Positions 36,404-45,522 of a stretch of 64,000 nucleotides of DNA are shown here, piece by piece. Source of the stretch: Candidatus Polarisedimenticolia bacterium (GTDB lineage Bacteria; Acidobacteriota; Polarisedimenticolia; Gp22-AA2; AA152); assembly GCA_036004685.1 (NCBI GenBank), contig DASYRE010000031.1:124001-188000 (forward strand), written 5' to 3'. The notes under the pieces were generated by a model that was not told where the DNA came from, made no database searches, and saw nothing but the letters and a program-made list of their open reading frames with translations. The first letter of the stretch is position 1, and each line of letters starts with the position of its first letter. The position numbers and the translations under genes were made by a program.

Positions 36404-36820
36404 ATGAGCCCGAGCCCCGCCGGCTATTCCGGCACGCCGCTCGCGAAGAAGCTCGGAATCAAGGAGGGCACGCGCCTCTGCGTCGAGAGCCCGCCCAAAG
36501 ATTACGAGAAGCTCCTCGCACCCATCCCCGCCGGAGCGACGTTCCAATCCCGGGTCGGACCCACGACCGACATCGTGCATCTGTTCGCGACCTCGAAACC
36601 CCGGCTGGCCGGCTCCCTGAAACGCTCCCGGTCCCGCCTGCGGGCCGGCGCGGCCATCTGGGTCTCCTGGCCCAAGAAAGCCTCGAAAGTGCCGACCGAC
36701 ATCACCGAGGACACGATTCGGGAGCTGGCGTTTCCTCTCGGCCTGGTCGACATCAAGGTGTGCGCCGTCGACGAGGTCTGGTCGGGGCTGAAGCTGGTGA
36801 TCCGCAAGGAGAATCGCTAG
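36404..36820 (+). CDS. DUF3052-family protein
   Basis: A 138-residue cytoplasmic protein with the DUF3052 pattern: GYSGTPLAKKLGIKEGTRLCV at the start, DIVHLFATSKPRLAGSL in the middle, WVSWPKKASKVPTDITEDTIRELA and LGLVDIKVCAVDEVWSGLKLVIRK at the end. The function of this family is unknown. GGAGTCGCG precedes ATG 36404. The gene is two bases upstream of the next start and probably in one transcript with it. Confidence 0.88.
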   Translation: MSPSPAGYSGTPLAKKLGIKEGTRLCVESPPKDYEKLLAPIPAGATFQSRVGPTTDIVHLFATSKPRLAGSLKRSRSRLRAGAAIWVSWPKKASKVPTDITEDTIRELAFPLGLVDIKVCAVDEVWSGLKLVIRKENR

Positions 36821-36822
36821 GG

Positions 36823-37470
36823 ATGGAGCTTCCCCGCACACTCCTGAAGGCCTCGGGCATCCTCGCGGCGGCGGCGCTCGCCTATCTGATCCTCCTCGCC
36901 TTTCCCGAGCCGCTGTTCGCCTGCTCCGTCACCTATTCGAGCCTCACCTTCTACTCCCATTCGCCCCTGCCCGAGAAGACCTCCGCCCTCGCGGCGGCCG
37001 TGGCCGAGAGGCTCGCCACGTCCGAGATCTTCGATCCCTCAATCAACCAGCGGGTCTTCGTCGTGGATTGGCCGGCGCTGTGGAATCTGCTCAACGGCCC
37101 CTACCGGCGGGCCATAGCGCGCAACGTGGAGCTGCGGAACTCGATTCTCGTCCCGAGCCTCGACGTGGAGTCGGGCGTGATCCGTCATTTCGACGGGCGC
37201 GAAAGCGAGGCAGTCGGAATCCTCGTCCACGAGGCGGTCCACACTCTCGTGCAACGTCGCATCGGGGTGCTGCGCGTCTGGCGCCTCGCCTGGTGGCAGA
37301 GGGAAGGGTACCCGGAGTACGTCGCCGGAGGAGGGCATGGGCGGCCGGGGGCGCCGGAGCGCTACCGGCAGGCCGCGCGGATCTGGAAACATCTGCTGGA
37401 AGATCGGAAGCTGTCGTTCGATCAGGTCATCCGCCTCCCCGCGACGCCCACGCCGGCTCCCGAGAGCTGA
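36823..37470 (+). CDS. membrane-anchored HExxH protein (putative metallopeptidase)
   Basis: A 215-residue protein with one N-terminal membrane helix (residues 9-33). The soluble domain contains VGILVHEAVHTLVQRR, an HExxH zinc motif, followed about 25 residues later by WQREGYPEYVA, where a glutamate could be the third ligand as in gluzincins. It starts just after the DUF3052 gene. Peptidase activity is inferred only from the motif. Confidence 0.7.
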   Translation: MELPRTLLKASGILAAAALAYLILLAFPEPLFACSVTYSSLTFYSHSPLPEKTSALAAAVAERLATSEIFDPSINQRVFVVDWPALWNLLNGPYRRAIARNVELRNSILVPSLDVESGVIRHFDGRESEAVGILVHEAVHTLVQRRIGVLRVWRLAWWQREGYPEYVAGGGHGRPGAPERYRQAARIWKHLLEDRKLSFDQVIRLPATPTPAPES

Positions 37471-37673
37471 CCCGCCACCCCGCGACATTTTGTAGAAAAC
37501 GCTTTCCAGCTTCGCTCTCCATCCCGGTATTCTCGTCCTGGGTCATCCACTTTGCTTTTTTTCGCCTGATGCCCGTGAGACTCGGGCCGTCTCTCTTGTC
37601 CGATACCGGTCTGCATCTTGCATAGGTAAGCAAGGCGCTGTGGTTAATGCGCGTTTGCCATGAGGAGGCGCTC

Positions 37674-39227
37674 ATGCGAGCGAAAGAGAGTCTCGAGCGT
37701 CAATCGGTCTGGACGGCCACGGTGAAGATGCCGCCCTATCCGCCGCTGAGGCAGAATCTCCGGGCGGACGTCTGCATCGTCGGGGCCGGGATCGCCGGCC
37801 TAATGACCGCCTACCTGCTGACGCGCGCCGGAAAGTCGGTGATCGTGCTCGACGACGGAGAGCTTTCGAGCGGCGTGACCCCGATGACGACGGCCCATCT
37901 CTCGAACGCGATCGACCGAGGCTACCGCCGCGTCGAGCGAATCCATGGGGAAGACAAGGCCCGGTTCGTCGCGGGCAGCCACACCGCCGCGATCAACCGC
38001 ATCGAGGCGATTGCCCGAATCGAGGGGATCGACTGCGATTTCGAAAAGCTGGACGGCTACTTGTTCCTCGGTCCCGACGACCAGGAGGAGACCCTCGATC
38101 GAGAGCTGCAGGCGGCGCGCCGCGCCGGCCTCAGCGACGTGGAGAAGATCCAGCGCGCGCCGTGGGCGCCGTTCGACTCGGGACCCTGCCTGCGGTTTCC
38201 GAACCAGGGCCAATTCCATCCATTGAAGTATCTGAGCGGGCTCGCCGAAGTCATCGAGCGCGAGGGGGGTCGCCTGTTCACGGGCACGCACGCCGACCAG
38301 ATCGAGGGCGGCTCGCCCGCCCGGATCAAGGCGGCAGGATGCGCCGTCACCGCCGACGCCGTCGTGGTCGCGACGAACACCCCGGTCAACGATCTCGTGG
38401 CGATTCACACCAAGCAGGCCCCCTACATGACCTACGTCATCGGCGCCGAAGTGCCGCGCGGCGCCGTCGCGCCGGGCCTCTACTGGGACACCGGGGATCC
38501 CTATCACTACGTCCGGCTCCAGAGGATGACGAACGGGCAGCCCGGCGGCGGCGCAGAAGAGCGCCATATCCTCATCGTCGGCGGCGAGGATCACAAAACG
38601 GGGCAGGCCGACGACACGGCGGAACGGCACGGCCGGCTGGAGGCCTGGGCCCGCGAGCGCTTCCCGAGGATGGGGCCGGTCGAGTACCGGTGGGGAGGCC
38701 AGGTGATGGAAACGATCGACGGCTTGGCGTTCATCGGGCGCAACCCGCTCGACAAGGACAACGTCTACATCGTGACGGGGGATTGCGGGATGGGCATGAC
38801 CCACGGGACGATCGGCGGAATTCTCCTCACCGATCTGATCCTGAAGCGGGAGAGTCCCTGGACGAAGCTTTACGACCCCTCCCGGGTGACGCTCCTTGGC
38901 GCCGGAGAGTTCGCCAAGGAGAACCTCAACGTGGCGGCGCAATACGCCGACTACCTCACCGGCGGCGACGTGGAAGCTGTCCAAGAGATTCCGCCGGGAA
39001 GCGGGGCGGTGCTCCGCCGGGGGCTGTCCAAAGTGGCCGTCTACCGGGACGACAAGGGGAACCTGACCGAGCTCTCGGCCGTCTGCCCGCATCTCGGCTG
39101 CATCGTCGATTGGAACGACGCCGAGAAGACCTGGGACTGCCCCTGCCACGGCTCGCGCTTCGATCGATGGGGCAAGGTGATCAACGGGCCGGCGAACAAC
39201 GACCTTTCACGGGCCCCGTCGGATTGA
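37674..39227 (+). CDS. FAD-dependent oxidoreductase with C-terminal Rieske [2Fe-2S] domain
   Basis: A 517-residue protein of the DAO/glycine-oxidase fold. The FAD-binding motif VCIVGAGIAGLMTAYLL lies at about 28-45, and a second FAD contact region is GDCGMGMTHGTIGG. The Rieske domain follows at about 430-510 with its cluster ligands in CPHLGC and CPCHGS. Such enzymes couple amine or alcohol oxidation to electron transfer; the substrate is unknown. GAGGAGG precedes ATG 37674, preferred over an ATG nine codons earlier. The end (VINGPANNDL) is at the normal family position. Confidence 0.92.
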   Translation: MRAKESLERQSVWTATVKMPPYPPLRQNLRADVCIVGAGIAGLMTAYLLTRAGKSVIVLDDGELSSGVTPMTTAHLSNAIDRGYRRVERIHGEDKARFVAGSHTAAINRIEAIARIEGIDCDFEKLDGYLFLGPDDQEETLDRELQAARRAGLSDVEKIQRAPWAPFDSGPCLRFPNQGQFHPLKYLSGLAEVIEREGGRLFTGTHADQIEGGSPARIKAAGCAVTADAVVVATNTPVNDLVAIHTKQAPYMTYVIGAEVPRGAVAPGLYWDTGDPYHYVRLQRMTNGQPGGGAEERHILIVGGEDHKTGQADDTAERHGRLEAWARERFPRMGPVEYRWGGQVMETIDGLAFIGRNPLDKDNVYIVTGDCGMGMTHGTIGGILLTDLILKRESPWTKLYDPSRVTLLGAGEFAKENLNVAAQYADYLTGGDVEAVQEIPPGSGAVLRRGLSKVAVYRDDKGNLTELSAVCPHLGCIVDWNDAEKTWDCPCHGSRFDRWGKVINGPANNDLSRAPSD

Positions 39228-39254
39228 TCCCGGGCGGCGGCGCCGCGCCTGAAG

Positions 39255-40034
39255 GTGGCACGTCGTGAGATACTGGGCGGGATGTCCATGGCCGAAGCAG
39301 ACGACCAAGGCCCCGGCGACCGCCTTTTTACCGGCCGATGGGGCGTCCACCTTCGAGGCCACCTCCTCCTTTTCGAACGCAGGCCCGGACCCGCCATCCC
39401 GAAGCCGACCGGCAACCGTCTTCTACTCCTCGCCGGGGCTCTCGAGCTGTTCCGGATCACCGCGGGCCGGCCGCCTTTACCGGTGCCTCTGTCGATCTTC
39501 GTCGCCGCGCTCCTCGGCCTGGCGCTGCTCTCGGTCCGCTTCCTCGCCTCCCTGAAGTTGTCGTCCATCGGATTGCGCCCCTGGCGCGACTGGAGCCCGA
39601 TCGAAAAGTCGTATTTCGTCCAGCTCTTGATCCTCGCCAACGTCGTTTTTTCAGCGGTTCTGTGGACCCGCCTGCGGGCGCTGCTGGCCTCCTCTTCCTT
39701 GCCGGAGATCGTCGCGACGGTCTTAGTCCCCTATCTCCTTTTCGGCTTCTATCAGGAGGTGGTGTATCGAGGGATGATTCAGGCCGAGCTGGTCCGCCGG
39801 TGGGGCGCTCTCGCCGGGATTCTCGTCGCCAATCTCCTCTATGCCTTCGGTCCCCTCCACGCCGGCTACTTCTATTCGCGTCCGTCCCTGGCGATCCCGA
39901 TGCTCGCCTCGATCTTCGCCATCGGTCTCTTCTTCGGCGCGCTGTTCCACCGGTCGGGCAACCTCTGGATCGTGGCGGTCATCCACGGCATCGGCAATGC
40001 CTACATGGTAGGGAGCCTGGGAAGGATCGCGTGA
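39255..40034 (+). CDS. CPBP-family intramembrane metalloprotease
   Basis: A 259-residue polytopic membrane protein related to Rce1/CPBP peptidases. Motif 1 appears as YQEVVYRGMIQ (usual form EExxxR, here QExxxR) and motif 2 as LLYAFGPLHAGYF (FxxxH-like). A third conserved region is FHRSGNLWIVAVIHGIGN. Helices fill the central and C-terminal parts. GTG 39255, ATG 39282 and ATG 39288 are all possible starts. The family processes prenylated proteins or bacteriocins, or acts in stress responses. Confidence 0.83.
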   Translation: MARREILGGMSMAEADDQGPGDRLFTGRWGVHLRGHLLLFERRPGPAIPKPTGNRLLLLAGALELFRITAGRPPLPVPLSIFVAALLGLALLSVRFLASLKLSSIGLRPWRDWSPIEKSYFVQLLILANVVFSAVLWTRLRALLASSSLPEIVATVLVPYLLFGFYQEVVYRGMIQAELVRRWGALAGILVANLLYAFGPLHAGYFYSRPSLAIPMLASIFAIGLFFGALFHRSGNLWIVAVIHGIGNAYMVGSLGRIA

Positions 40035-40243
40035 GGCGCGGCGCCCGGATCGGCCTCGGGCGGGACCGGGCATCCAGTATGGGCTGGAACGTCGCCAAGT
40101 ATTGACCCTCGCGGCGAATCTCGTTAGCCTATAGTTCTTGGACATTTGCGTCGACCCTTAGGCCCCGGACCGGCGGCGTCCGGCCTCAAGGTTCGCTCGC
40201 GGCCGGATCAGGCGGTCTCAACGTCCCCTATGAGGATTCAACG

Positions 40244-41758
40244 ATGACCCGCGCCGGAAAACGCACCCCCGATTCCGAAAGACAAGTCGCGACCGGCGTC
40301 GAAGGACTGGACGACATCCTGGAGGGGGGCCTCACTGCCGATCGGCTGTACCTTCTGGAAGGCCTTCCCGGCTCGGGCAAGACGACGCTGGCGCTGCAGT
40401 TCCTCCTGGAAGGGATCCGCCAGGGAGAGCGGGTCCTCTACCTGACCCTTTCGGAGACTGTCACAGAGATCAGGCAGGTGGCGGAGTCCCATGGCTGGTC
40501 CCTGGAGGGGATTGCGGTTCGCGAGCTGGTCACTTCGGAGCAGCCGGTCAAGCCCGAAAAACAGTACACGATGTTCCATCCGGCGGAAGTGGAGCTGAGC
40601 GCGACCACCAAGGTCATCTTCTCCAGCGTCGAGGAGATCAAGCCCGCCCGGGTCGTCCTCGATTCGCTTTCCGAGCTGCGGCTCCTGGCGGGGACGCCGC
40701 TGCGGTACCGCCGCGAGATTCTGGCTCTCAAGCACTTCTTCGCGGGCCGGGGTTGCACCATGCTGATACTGGACGACGTCTCCTTCAAGGACCACGACCT
40801 ACAGGTCCAGAGCATCGCCCACGCGGTCGTGCAGCTGGAGCAAATGAGCCCCGAATACGGCGCGGAGCGCCGCCGCCTTCGCGTGCTCAAGTTCCGGGGC
40901 AGGCATTTCCGCGGCGGGTTTCACGACTTCGTGATCCGGCGAGGAGGGTTGGACGTCTTTCCGCGTCTGGTCGCGTCGGAGCATCGCACTGTCACCGTGC
41001 TGAGCCGCCTCCCCAGCGGCGTCGAGGCGCTCGACAAGCTCCTGGGCGGCGGGCTGGAGCGCGGAACCAGCACCCTGATCACGGGAGGCGCCGGGACGGG
41101 CAAATCCTCGTTGGCGGCGCAATTCCTGGTCTCGGCAGCCGCACGAGGCCAGCGGTCGGCCTTTTTCATCTTCGACGAATCGACCAACACGCTCGTCACC
41201 CGGTGCACCGCCATGGGGATGGACCTCCAGAAGCACATCGACAAGGGCCTCGTCAGGGTCCAGCAAGTCGATCCCGCCGAGTTGTCGCCGGGGGAGTTCG
41301 CTCATACGATTCGGCGCGTGGTGACGCTCGACGACGTTTCCATCGTCGTCGTCGACAGCCTCAACGGCTACCTGAACGCGATGCCGGAGGAGCGCTTCCT
41401 GGTCATCCAGCTGCACGAGCTCCTGATCTACCTCGGACAGAAGGGGGTCGCCACCCTGCTGATCGGCGCGCACGCGGGCCTGATCGGCGGCCCGATGGTT
41501 TCTCCGATCGACGCGAGCTACCTGGCGGACGCCGTCCTGCTGCTGCGATACTTCGAGCTTCGGGGAGAGGTGCACCAGGCGATCTCGGTGATCAAGAAGC
41601 GCGGCGGCGCCCACGAGCGGACGATTCGCGAGCTCACGTTGGGCAGCTTGGGGATCCACGTCGGGGAGCCGCTGCGGAATTTCCGGGGGATCCTCACCGG
41701 CGTCCCGCAATGGGACATGGAAACCCCGGACCAGGAAAAACCTCGCCATGGAGACTGA
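40244..41758 (+). CDS. KaiC-like double ATPase
   Basis: A 504-residue protein with two RecA-type KaiC domains. Domain 1 has GVEGLDDILEGGL and Walker A GLPGSGKTT (Lys46). Domain 2 has GVEALDKLLGGGL and Walker A GGAGTGKSS (Lys287), with VVDSLNGYL as Walker B. The two-domain layout matches KaiC. Neither KaiA nor KaiB is nearby. A GAGGA site lies before the ATG. Its stop overlaps the start of the hybrid histidine kinase by 11 bases, so ATPase and kinase are probably produced together and act in one pathway, perhaps timing or stress signalling. Confidence 0.92.
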   Translation: MTRAGKRTPDSERQVATGVEGLDDILEGGLTADRLYLLEGLPGSGKTTLALQFLLEGIRQGERVLYLTLSETVTEIRQVAESHGWSLEGIAVRELVTSEQPVKPEKQYTMFHPAEVELSATTKVIFSSVEEIKPARVVLDSLSELRLLAGTPLRYRREILALKHFFAGRGCTMLILDDVSFKDHDLQVQSIAHAVVQLEQMSPEYGAERRRLRVLKFRGRHFRGGFHDFVIRRGGLDVFPRLVASEHRTVTVLSRLPSGVEALDKLLGGGLERGTSTLITGGAGTGKSSLAAQFLVSAAARGQRSAFFIFDESTNTLVTRCTAMGMDLQKHIDKGLVRVQQVDPAELSPGEFAHTIRRVVTLDDVSIVVVDSLNGYLNAMPEERFLVIQLHELLIYLGQKGVATLLIGAHAGLIGGPMVSPIDASYLADAVLLLRYFELRGEVHQAISVIKKRGGAHERTIRELTLGSLGIHVGEPLRNFRGILTGVPQWDMETPDQEKPRHGD

Positions 41759-43343
41759 CCGGGCCGATCTCGAAAGGCGGATTTTGATCCTGGCTCCGAC
41801 CGGCAAGGACGCCGAGCTTTGTGCCTCCATCCTGGCGGAAGCCGGCATCGCCTGCGTCACGTGCAACGACGCCCTGGACCTGGCTTTTGAGATCGATCGG
41901 GGCGTGGGCGCCGTGATCCTCGCCGAAGAGGCGATCGGCGACGGGCGCGAGGAGACGCTGCTCGACGCCGTCGAGCGCCAGCCTCCCTGGTCGGATCCGC
42001 CCTTCATGCTCCTGACGCTGGCGGGGTCCGAGTCGCCGGTCGGCGAGCTGGCGCTCGCGACGCTCGGGAACGTGACGCTCATGGAGCGGCCGCTCCGGAT
42101 CGCCTCGCTCGTCAGCACGGTGCGCTCGGCGCTGCGGGCGCGTGACCGCCAGTACCAGATCCGGGAGCACCTTGTCGAGCGCGACCGGGTCGCGGAGACG
42201 TTGCGGGAAGCCGACCGGCGCAAGGACGAGTTCCTGGCGCTTCTGGCCCACGAGCTGCGCAATCCGCTGGCCCCGATCCGCAACTCTCTCCACGTCCTGC
42301 GGATATCCCCGCCCAGCGAAGGGCTGTTCGAGCGCGTCAGCGAGATGATGGAGCGCCAGGTCAACCACATGGTGCGATTGGTGGACGATTTGCTCGAGGT
42401 GTCCCGGATCACGCGCGGGAAGATCGAGCTGCGCCGGGAGAGCATCGACCTGGCCACCTTGATGCGCTATTCCATCGAGACGAGCCGGCCTCTCATCGAA
42501 GCCGCCGGTCACGAGCTGATCCTGGACCTCCCACCGGAGCCGATCCTCCTCGAAGGGGACCCGACGCGCCTTTCGCAGATTCTCGCAAATCTGTTGAACA
42601 ACGCGGCGAAGTACATGGACCGGGGGGGCAGGATTTGGGTGGGGGCGTCCGTCAAGGGGGGGCAGGTCGTCATCTCGGTACGCGACGCGGGAATCGGCAT
42701 CCCCGCCGAGGCCCTGCCCCGCATCTTCGAGATGTTCATGCAAGGGGAATCGCATCCCGGCCGGACCCGTGGCGGCTTGGGGATCGGGCTGACGCTGGTC
42801 AAGAGGCTCGTCGAGATGCACGACGGCAGCGTCGAGGCGCGCAGCGAGGGAGCGGGAAAAGGCAGCGAGTTCCTGGTCCGCCTGCCGCTCGCCGCCAACC
42901 AGCAGCCGCGAACCGGCTCCGGCGACCCCGCGGGCGCGGCGAGCCATCTGCCGTCGACCCGAGTCCTGATCGTCGACGACAACCGCGACTCCGCCGACAG
43001 TCTCGGCCTGCTCCTCAAGCTGCGCGGCGTCGACGTCCGGGTCGTCCACGGGGGCGCCGAGGCGCTGGAGTCGATCGAGGCCTACCAACCCGCCATCGTG
43101 CTCCTGGACATCGGAATGCCCGGGATGGACGGCTATGAAGTCGCCCGGAAGATTCGGCAGCATCCCGCCGGGCGGTCCATGAAGCTCATCGCCCTCACCG
43201 GCTGGGGCCAGGAGCAGGACCGCCGGCGCACCCGGGAAGCCGGGTTCGACCACCATCTCGTCAAGCCGGCCGACGCCGCCGTCCTGGAAGCTCTGTTCAA
43301 TTCTTTCGAAGTCCCCGCCAGAGCCCGCCGCCTCGAACCCTGA
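41748..43343 (+). CDS. soluble hybrid histidine kinase / response regulator
   Basis: A 531-residue cytoplasmic kinase. The first 125 residues look like a degenerate receiver fold (RILILAPTGKDAELCASILAEAGI). The kinase core has the H-box LLAHELRNPLAP (His168), N-box NLLNNAAKYM, DAGIGIPAEAL and GGLGIGLTLVKRLVEMHDG. The C-terminal receiver has VLIVDDNRD, acceptor Asp454 in LLDIGMPGMDG, and HLVKPAD. It has no membrane segment, so the partner KaiC-like protein or the N-terminal domain must provide the input. Its core resembles that of the kinase at 29066. Confidence 0.93.
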   Translation: METDRADLERRILILAPTGKDAELCASILAEAGIACVTCNDALDLAFEIDRGVGAVILAEEAIGDGREETLLDAVERQPPWSDPPFMLLTLAGSESPVGELALATLGNVTLMERPLRIASLVSTVRSALRARDRQYQIREHLVERDRVAETLREADRRKDEFLALLAHELRNPLAPIRNSLHVLRISPPSEGLFERVSEMMERQVNHMVRLVDDLLEVSRITRGKIELRRESIDLATLMRYSIETSRPLIEAAGHELILDLPPEPILLEGDPTRLSQILANLLNNAAKYMDRGGRIWVGASVKGGQVVISVRDAGIGIPAEALPRIFEMFMQGESHPGRTRGGLGIGLTLVKRLVEMHDGSVEARSEGAGKGSEFLVRLPLAANQQPRTGSGDPAGAASHLPSTRVLIVDDNRDSADSLGLLLKLRGVDVRVVHGGAEALESIEAYQPAIVLLDIGMPGMDGYEVARKIRQHPAGRSMKLIALTGWGQEQDRRRTREAGFDHHLVKPADAAVLEALFNSFEVPARARRLEP

Positions 43344-43481
43344 CCCCAGTTTGACCCGCGTGGCGATTTAGACCGAAAATCCCGCCGCCTTCGACGAGCC
43401 GAGGGAAGCGCGGAGGCCTTTCCATCGAAGCGCCCGGAGCCGACCCTCGGAAAGCGCCGGGTCGCGCGCGCGGAGCCGATC

Positions 43482-44045
43482 ATGACGATCGCGGAAGCCC
43501 AACAAGAGATTCGCGCCGCCTATCTGGGCGGCTTCGCCGGCCAGCTCGTCTCCGGCCTTCTCTGGCTGGGCTCGGCGGCGCTGGCGAGCTGGGGGCCGGC
43601 GCGCTGGGCGATCCTGCTCCTCGTCGCCGGGGGGTTCTTCATCTTCCCCGCCACCCTCCTGACCCTGCGGCTGATCGGTCACCGGGTCCGCGCCTCGCGC
43701 GCCAATCCTCTCAACGCCCTGGCGATGCAGGTCGCCTTCGTCCTGCCCCTGTCGCTTCCCCTGGTGTTCGCGGCCGCGCTACACAAGCTCAATTGGTTCT
43801 ATCCGGCATTCATGATCGTCCTCGGAGCGCATTACCTCCCCTTCACCTTTCTCTATGGCATGCGGATGTTCATCGCCTTGTGCGGGGCGCTCGTGGGCGC
43901 AGGAGTGCTCGTCGGTCTCTATGGATCGGACGCTTTCAGCCCGGGCGCCTGGATCACCGGAGGGATCCTGCTCCTGTTCGCGGCGATCGGCAGGATTCAG
44001 GTCGGAAAGGAGCTTGCTTCCGGACCGACATCGGGAGAATCGTGA
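43482..44045 (+). CDS. DUF7010-family membrane protein
   Basis: A 187-residue integral membrane protein with about six hydrophobic segments. The family start AEAQQEIRAAYLGGFAGQLVSG is visible, followed by WAILLLVAGGFFIFPATLLTLRL. Related proteins are small membrane proteins of unknown function. The gene stands alone after the KaiC-kinase pair. Confidence 0.78.
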   Translation: MTIAEAQQEIRAAYLGGFAGQLVSGLLWLGSAALASWGPARWAILLLVAGGFFIFPATLLTLRLIGHRVRASRANPLNALAMQVAFVLPLSLPLVFAAALHKLNWFYPAFMIVLGAHYLPFTFLYGMRMFIALCGALVGAGVLVGLYGSDAFSPGAWITGGILLLFAAIGRIQVGKELASGPTSGES

Positions 44046-44207
44046 GGGATGTTTCATGCGCGGACCTCAGGAAGCGAAGCGGGCCGGCCGCGCGCGGCGG
44101 GCCGCTGACGCGACCGTGATCCTTCGAGCGAGTCGGATCCTGCCTCAACAGTCCGGAGCCCAGGAGGCCGCGCGCGCCGGAGAAGCGGGGCATCGGAGGA
44201 AACCGGC

Positions 44208-44834
44208 GTGACATGGACCTCGTGGATCCTGTTCACCACGACCGAGACCTTTCTCTGCCTGACGCCCGGCCCCGCCGTCCTGTTCGTCATCTCGCACGGG
44301 CTGTCGCGCGGCGGACGAAGCTCCCTGTGGGCGAACGCGGGGATCCTTTCCGGCAATGCCTGTTATTTTCTCCTCTCGGCCTTCGGACTCGGCGCCGTGC
44401 TGCTGGCCTCGCACGCCGTATTCACCGGAATCAAGTATGCGGGGGCTGCTTACCTGGTCTATCTGGGGATGAGGACGTTCCGCGGCGCCGGACTGGCCGT
44501 CGCGCCCGTTACGGTCGAGCGGCCCGCGCAGCCAGGCTGGCGGACCCTGACGCGCGGCTTCGCGATTCAGGCCGCCAACCCCAAGGCGCTGATTTTCTTC
44601 GCGGCCCTGCTCCCGCAGTTCATCAACCCGAAGGCGCCGGTGGCGGTCCAGGTGGCCATCCTGGGTATCACCTCGGTGGTCATCGAATTCGCCGTCCTGG
44701 CGGGCTACGGCTTCCTCGCCGGCCGCGCCGCCCGAGCCGCGCGGCGATCCCGCTTCATCATCGCGACGAACCGCGCCAGCGGCGCGATGTTAGTCATCGC
44801 CGGCGGCAGCCTGGCCCTGACGGCAAACCGCTGA
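44208..44834 (+). CDS. LysE/RhtB-family amino acid exporter
   Basis: A 208-residue membrane transporter with about six helices. The family start FTTTETFLCLTPGPAVLFVISHGLSRGGRSS includes the TPGP motif. GIKYAGAAYLVYLGMRTFR and GFAIQAANPKALIFFAALLPQFI are the other typical segments. It exports amino acids or derivatives such as homoserine lactones across the inner membrane; the substrate is not evident. GTG 44208 is the start chosen, as no later in-frame start would keep the first helix. Confidence 0.92.
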   Translation: MTWTSWILFTTTETFLCLTPGPAVLFVISHGLSRGGRSSLWANAGILSGNACYFLLSAFGLGAVLLASHAVFTGIKYAGAAYLVYLGMRTFRGAGLAVAPVTVERPAQPGWRTLTRGFAIQAANPKALIFFAALLPQFINPKAPVAVQVAILGITSVVIEFAVLAGYGFLAGRAARAARRSRFIIATNRASGAMLVIAGGSLALTANR

Positions 44835-45072
44835 CGGCGCTTCCCAGCGTGCGATTCGCGTTCCTCGGTCGAGAGGCGCGGGTCACCACGCGAAGTGCCG
44901 CAATCACTCCATCTACATCTCTAAGCGCGTCGCCGGCCGGAACAAAGCTCTTCGCGACCGGCGCCGCGCCGTAACGGGCCGGACCAGGTCCGGCTCCCCG
45001 GCGCGCGCCGGAACTTGAGCTACACTAAGCCGCTTTGCCGTCTCCGAATGAACTCAAACACGGAGGTTGGTC

Positions 45073-45465
45073 ATGGAGCGTTGGCTCGGTAGGTACTCGG
45101 AAGTGCTCTACGCGGTCACGCGCGCGGTGCTCGGGTTCCTCTTCGCCTGCCACGGGGCCCAGAAGCTGCTGGGGAAGTTCGGCGGGCAGGGCTGGCCTTC
45201 CGAGCCGATGATGCTTATCGCCGGGATCATCGAGCTGGGCGGCGGAATCCTCGTCGCCATCGGCCTGTGGGCCGGATTCGCCGCCTTCCTCGCGAGCGGC
45301 CTGATGGCGTTCGCCTACTTCATGGCGCACGCCAAGGGCGGATTCTGGCCCATCCTGAACCGCGGCGAGCTGGCGGTCGTCTACTGCTTCATCTTTCTGT
45401 ATATTGCCTCGAAGGGCTCGGGACGCTACAGCGTCGAGGGCCTGATGCGCGGCCGGCGTCTCTGA
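45073..45465 (+). CDS. DoxX-family membrane protein
   Basis: A 130-residue membrane protein with four helices. The family pattern RAVLGFLFACHGAQKLLGKFGG is followed by LIAGIIELGGGILVAIGLWAGFAAFL and AYFMAHAKGGFWPILNRGELAVVYCFIFL. DoxX-like proteins take part in redox or oxidative-stress systems. CGGAGG lies before ATG 45073. A perfect inverted repeat (GCCGGAC, 44978-44994) lies about 80 bases upstream in a gene-free gap. The next gene is ferritin-like, consistent with stress defence. Confidence 0.88.
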   Translation: MERWLGRYSEVLYAVTRAVLGFLFACHGAQKLLGKFGGQGWPSEPMMLIAGIIELGGGILVAIGLWAGFAAFLASGLMAFAYFMAHAKGGFWPILNRGELAVVYCFIFLYIASKGSGRYSVEGLMRGRRL

Positions 45466-45522
45466 CGCCGCCCCTTCGGGCTCCGATCTCTTCACTTCAA
45501 CTTTTCGCCCAAAGGAGCTTCC

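Noticed and set aside
40102-40135. TTGACC and TATAGT upstream of the KaiC-like gene as a promoter
   Set aside because: The 22-base spacer is too long for a normal sigma-70 promoter.
44978-44994. Perfect inverted repeat GCCGGAC-CAG-GTCCGGC as a terminator
   Set aside because: No T-run follows, so a rho-independent terminator is not supported; its role is unknown.
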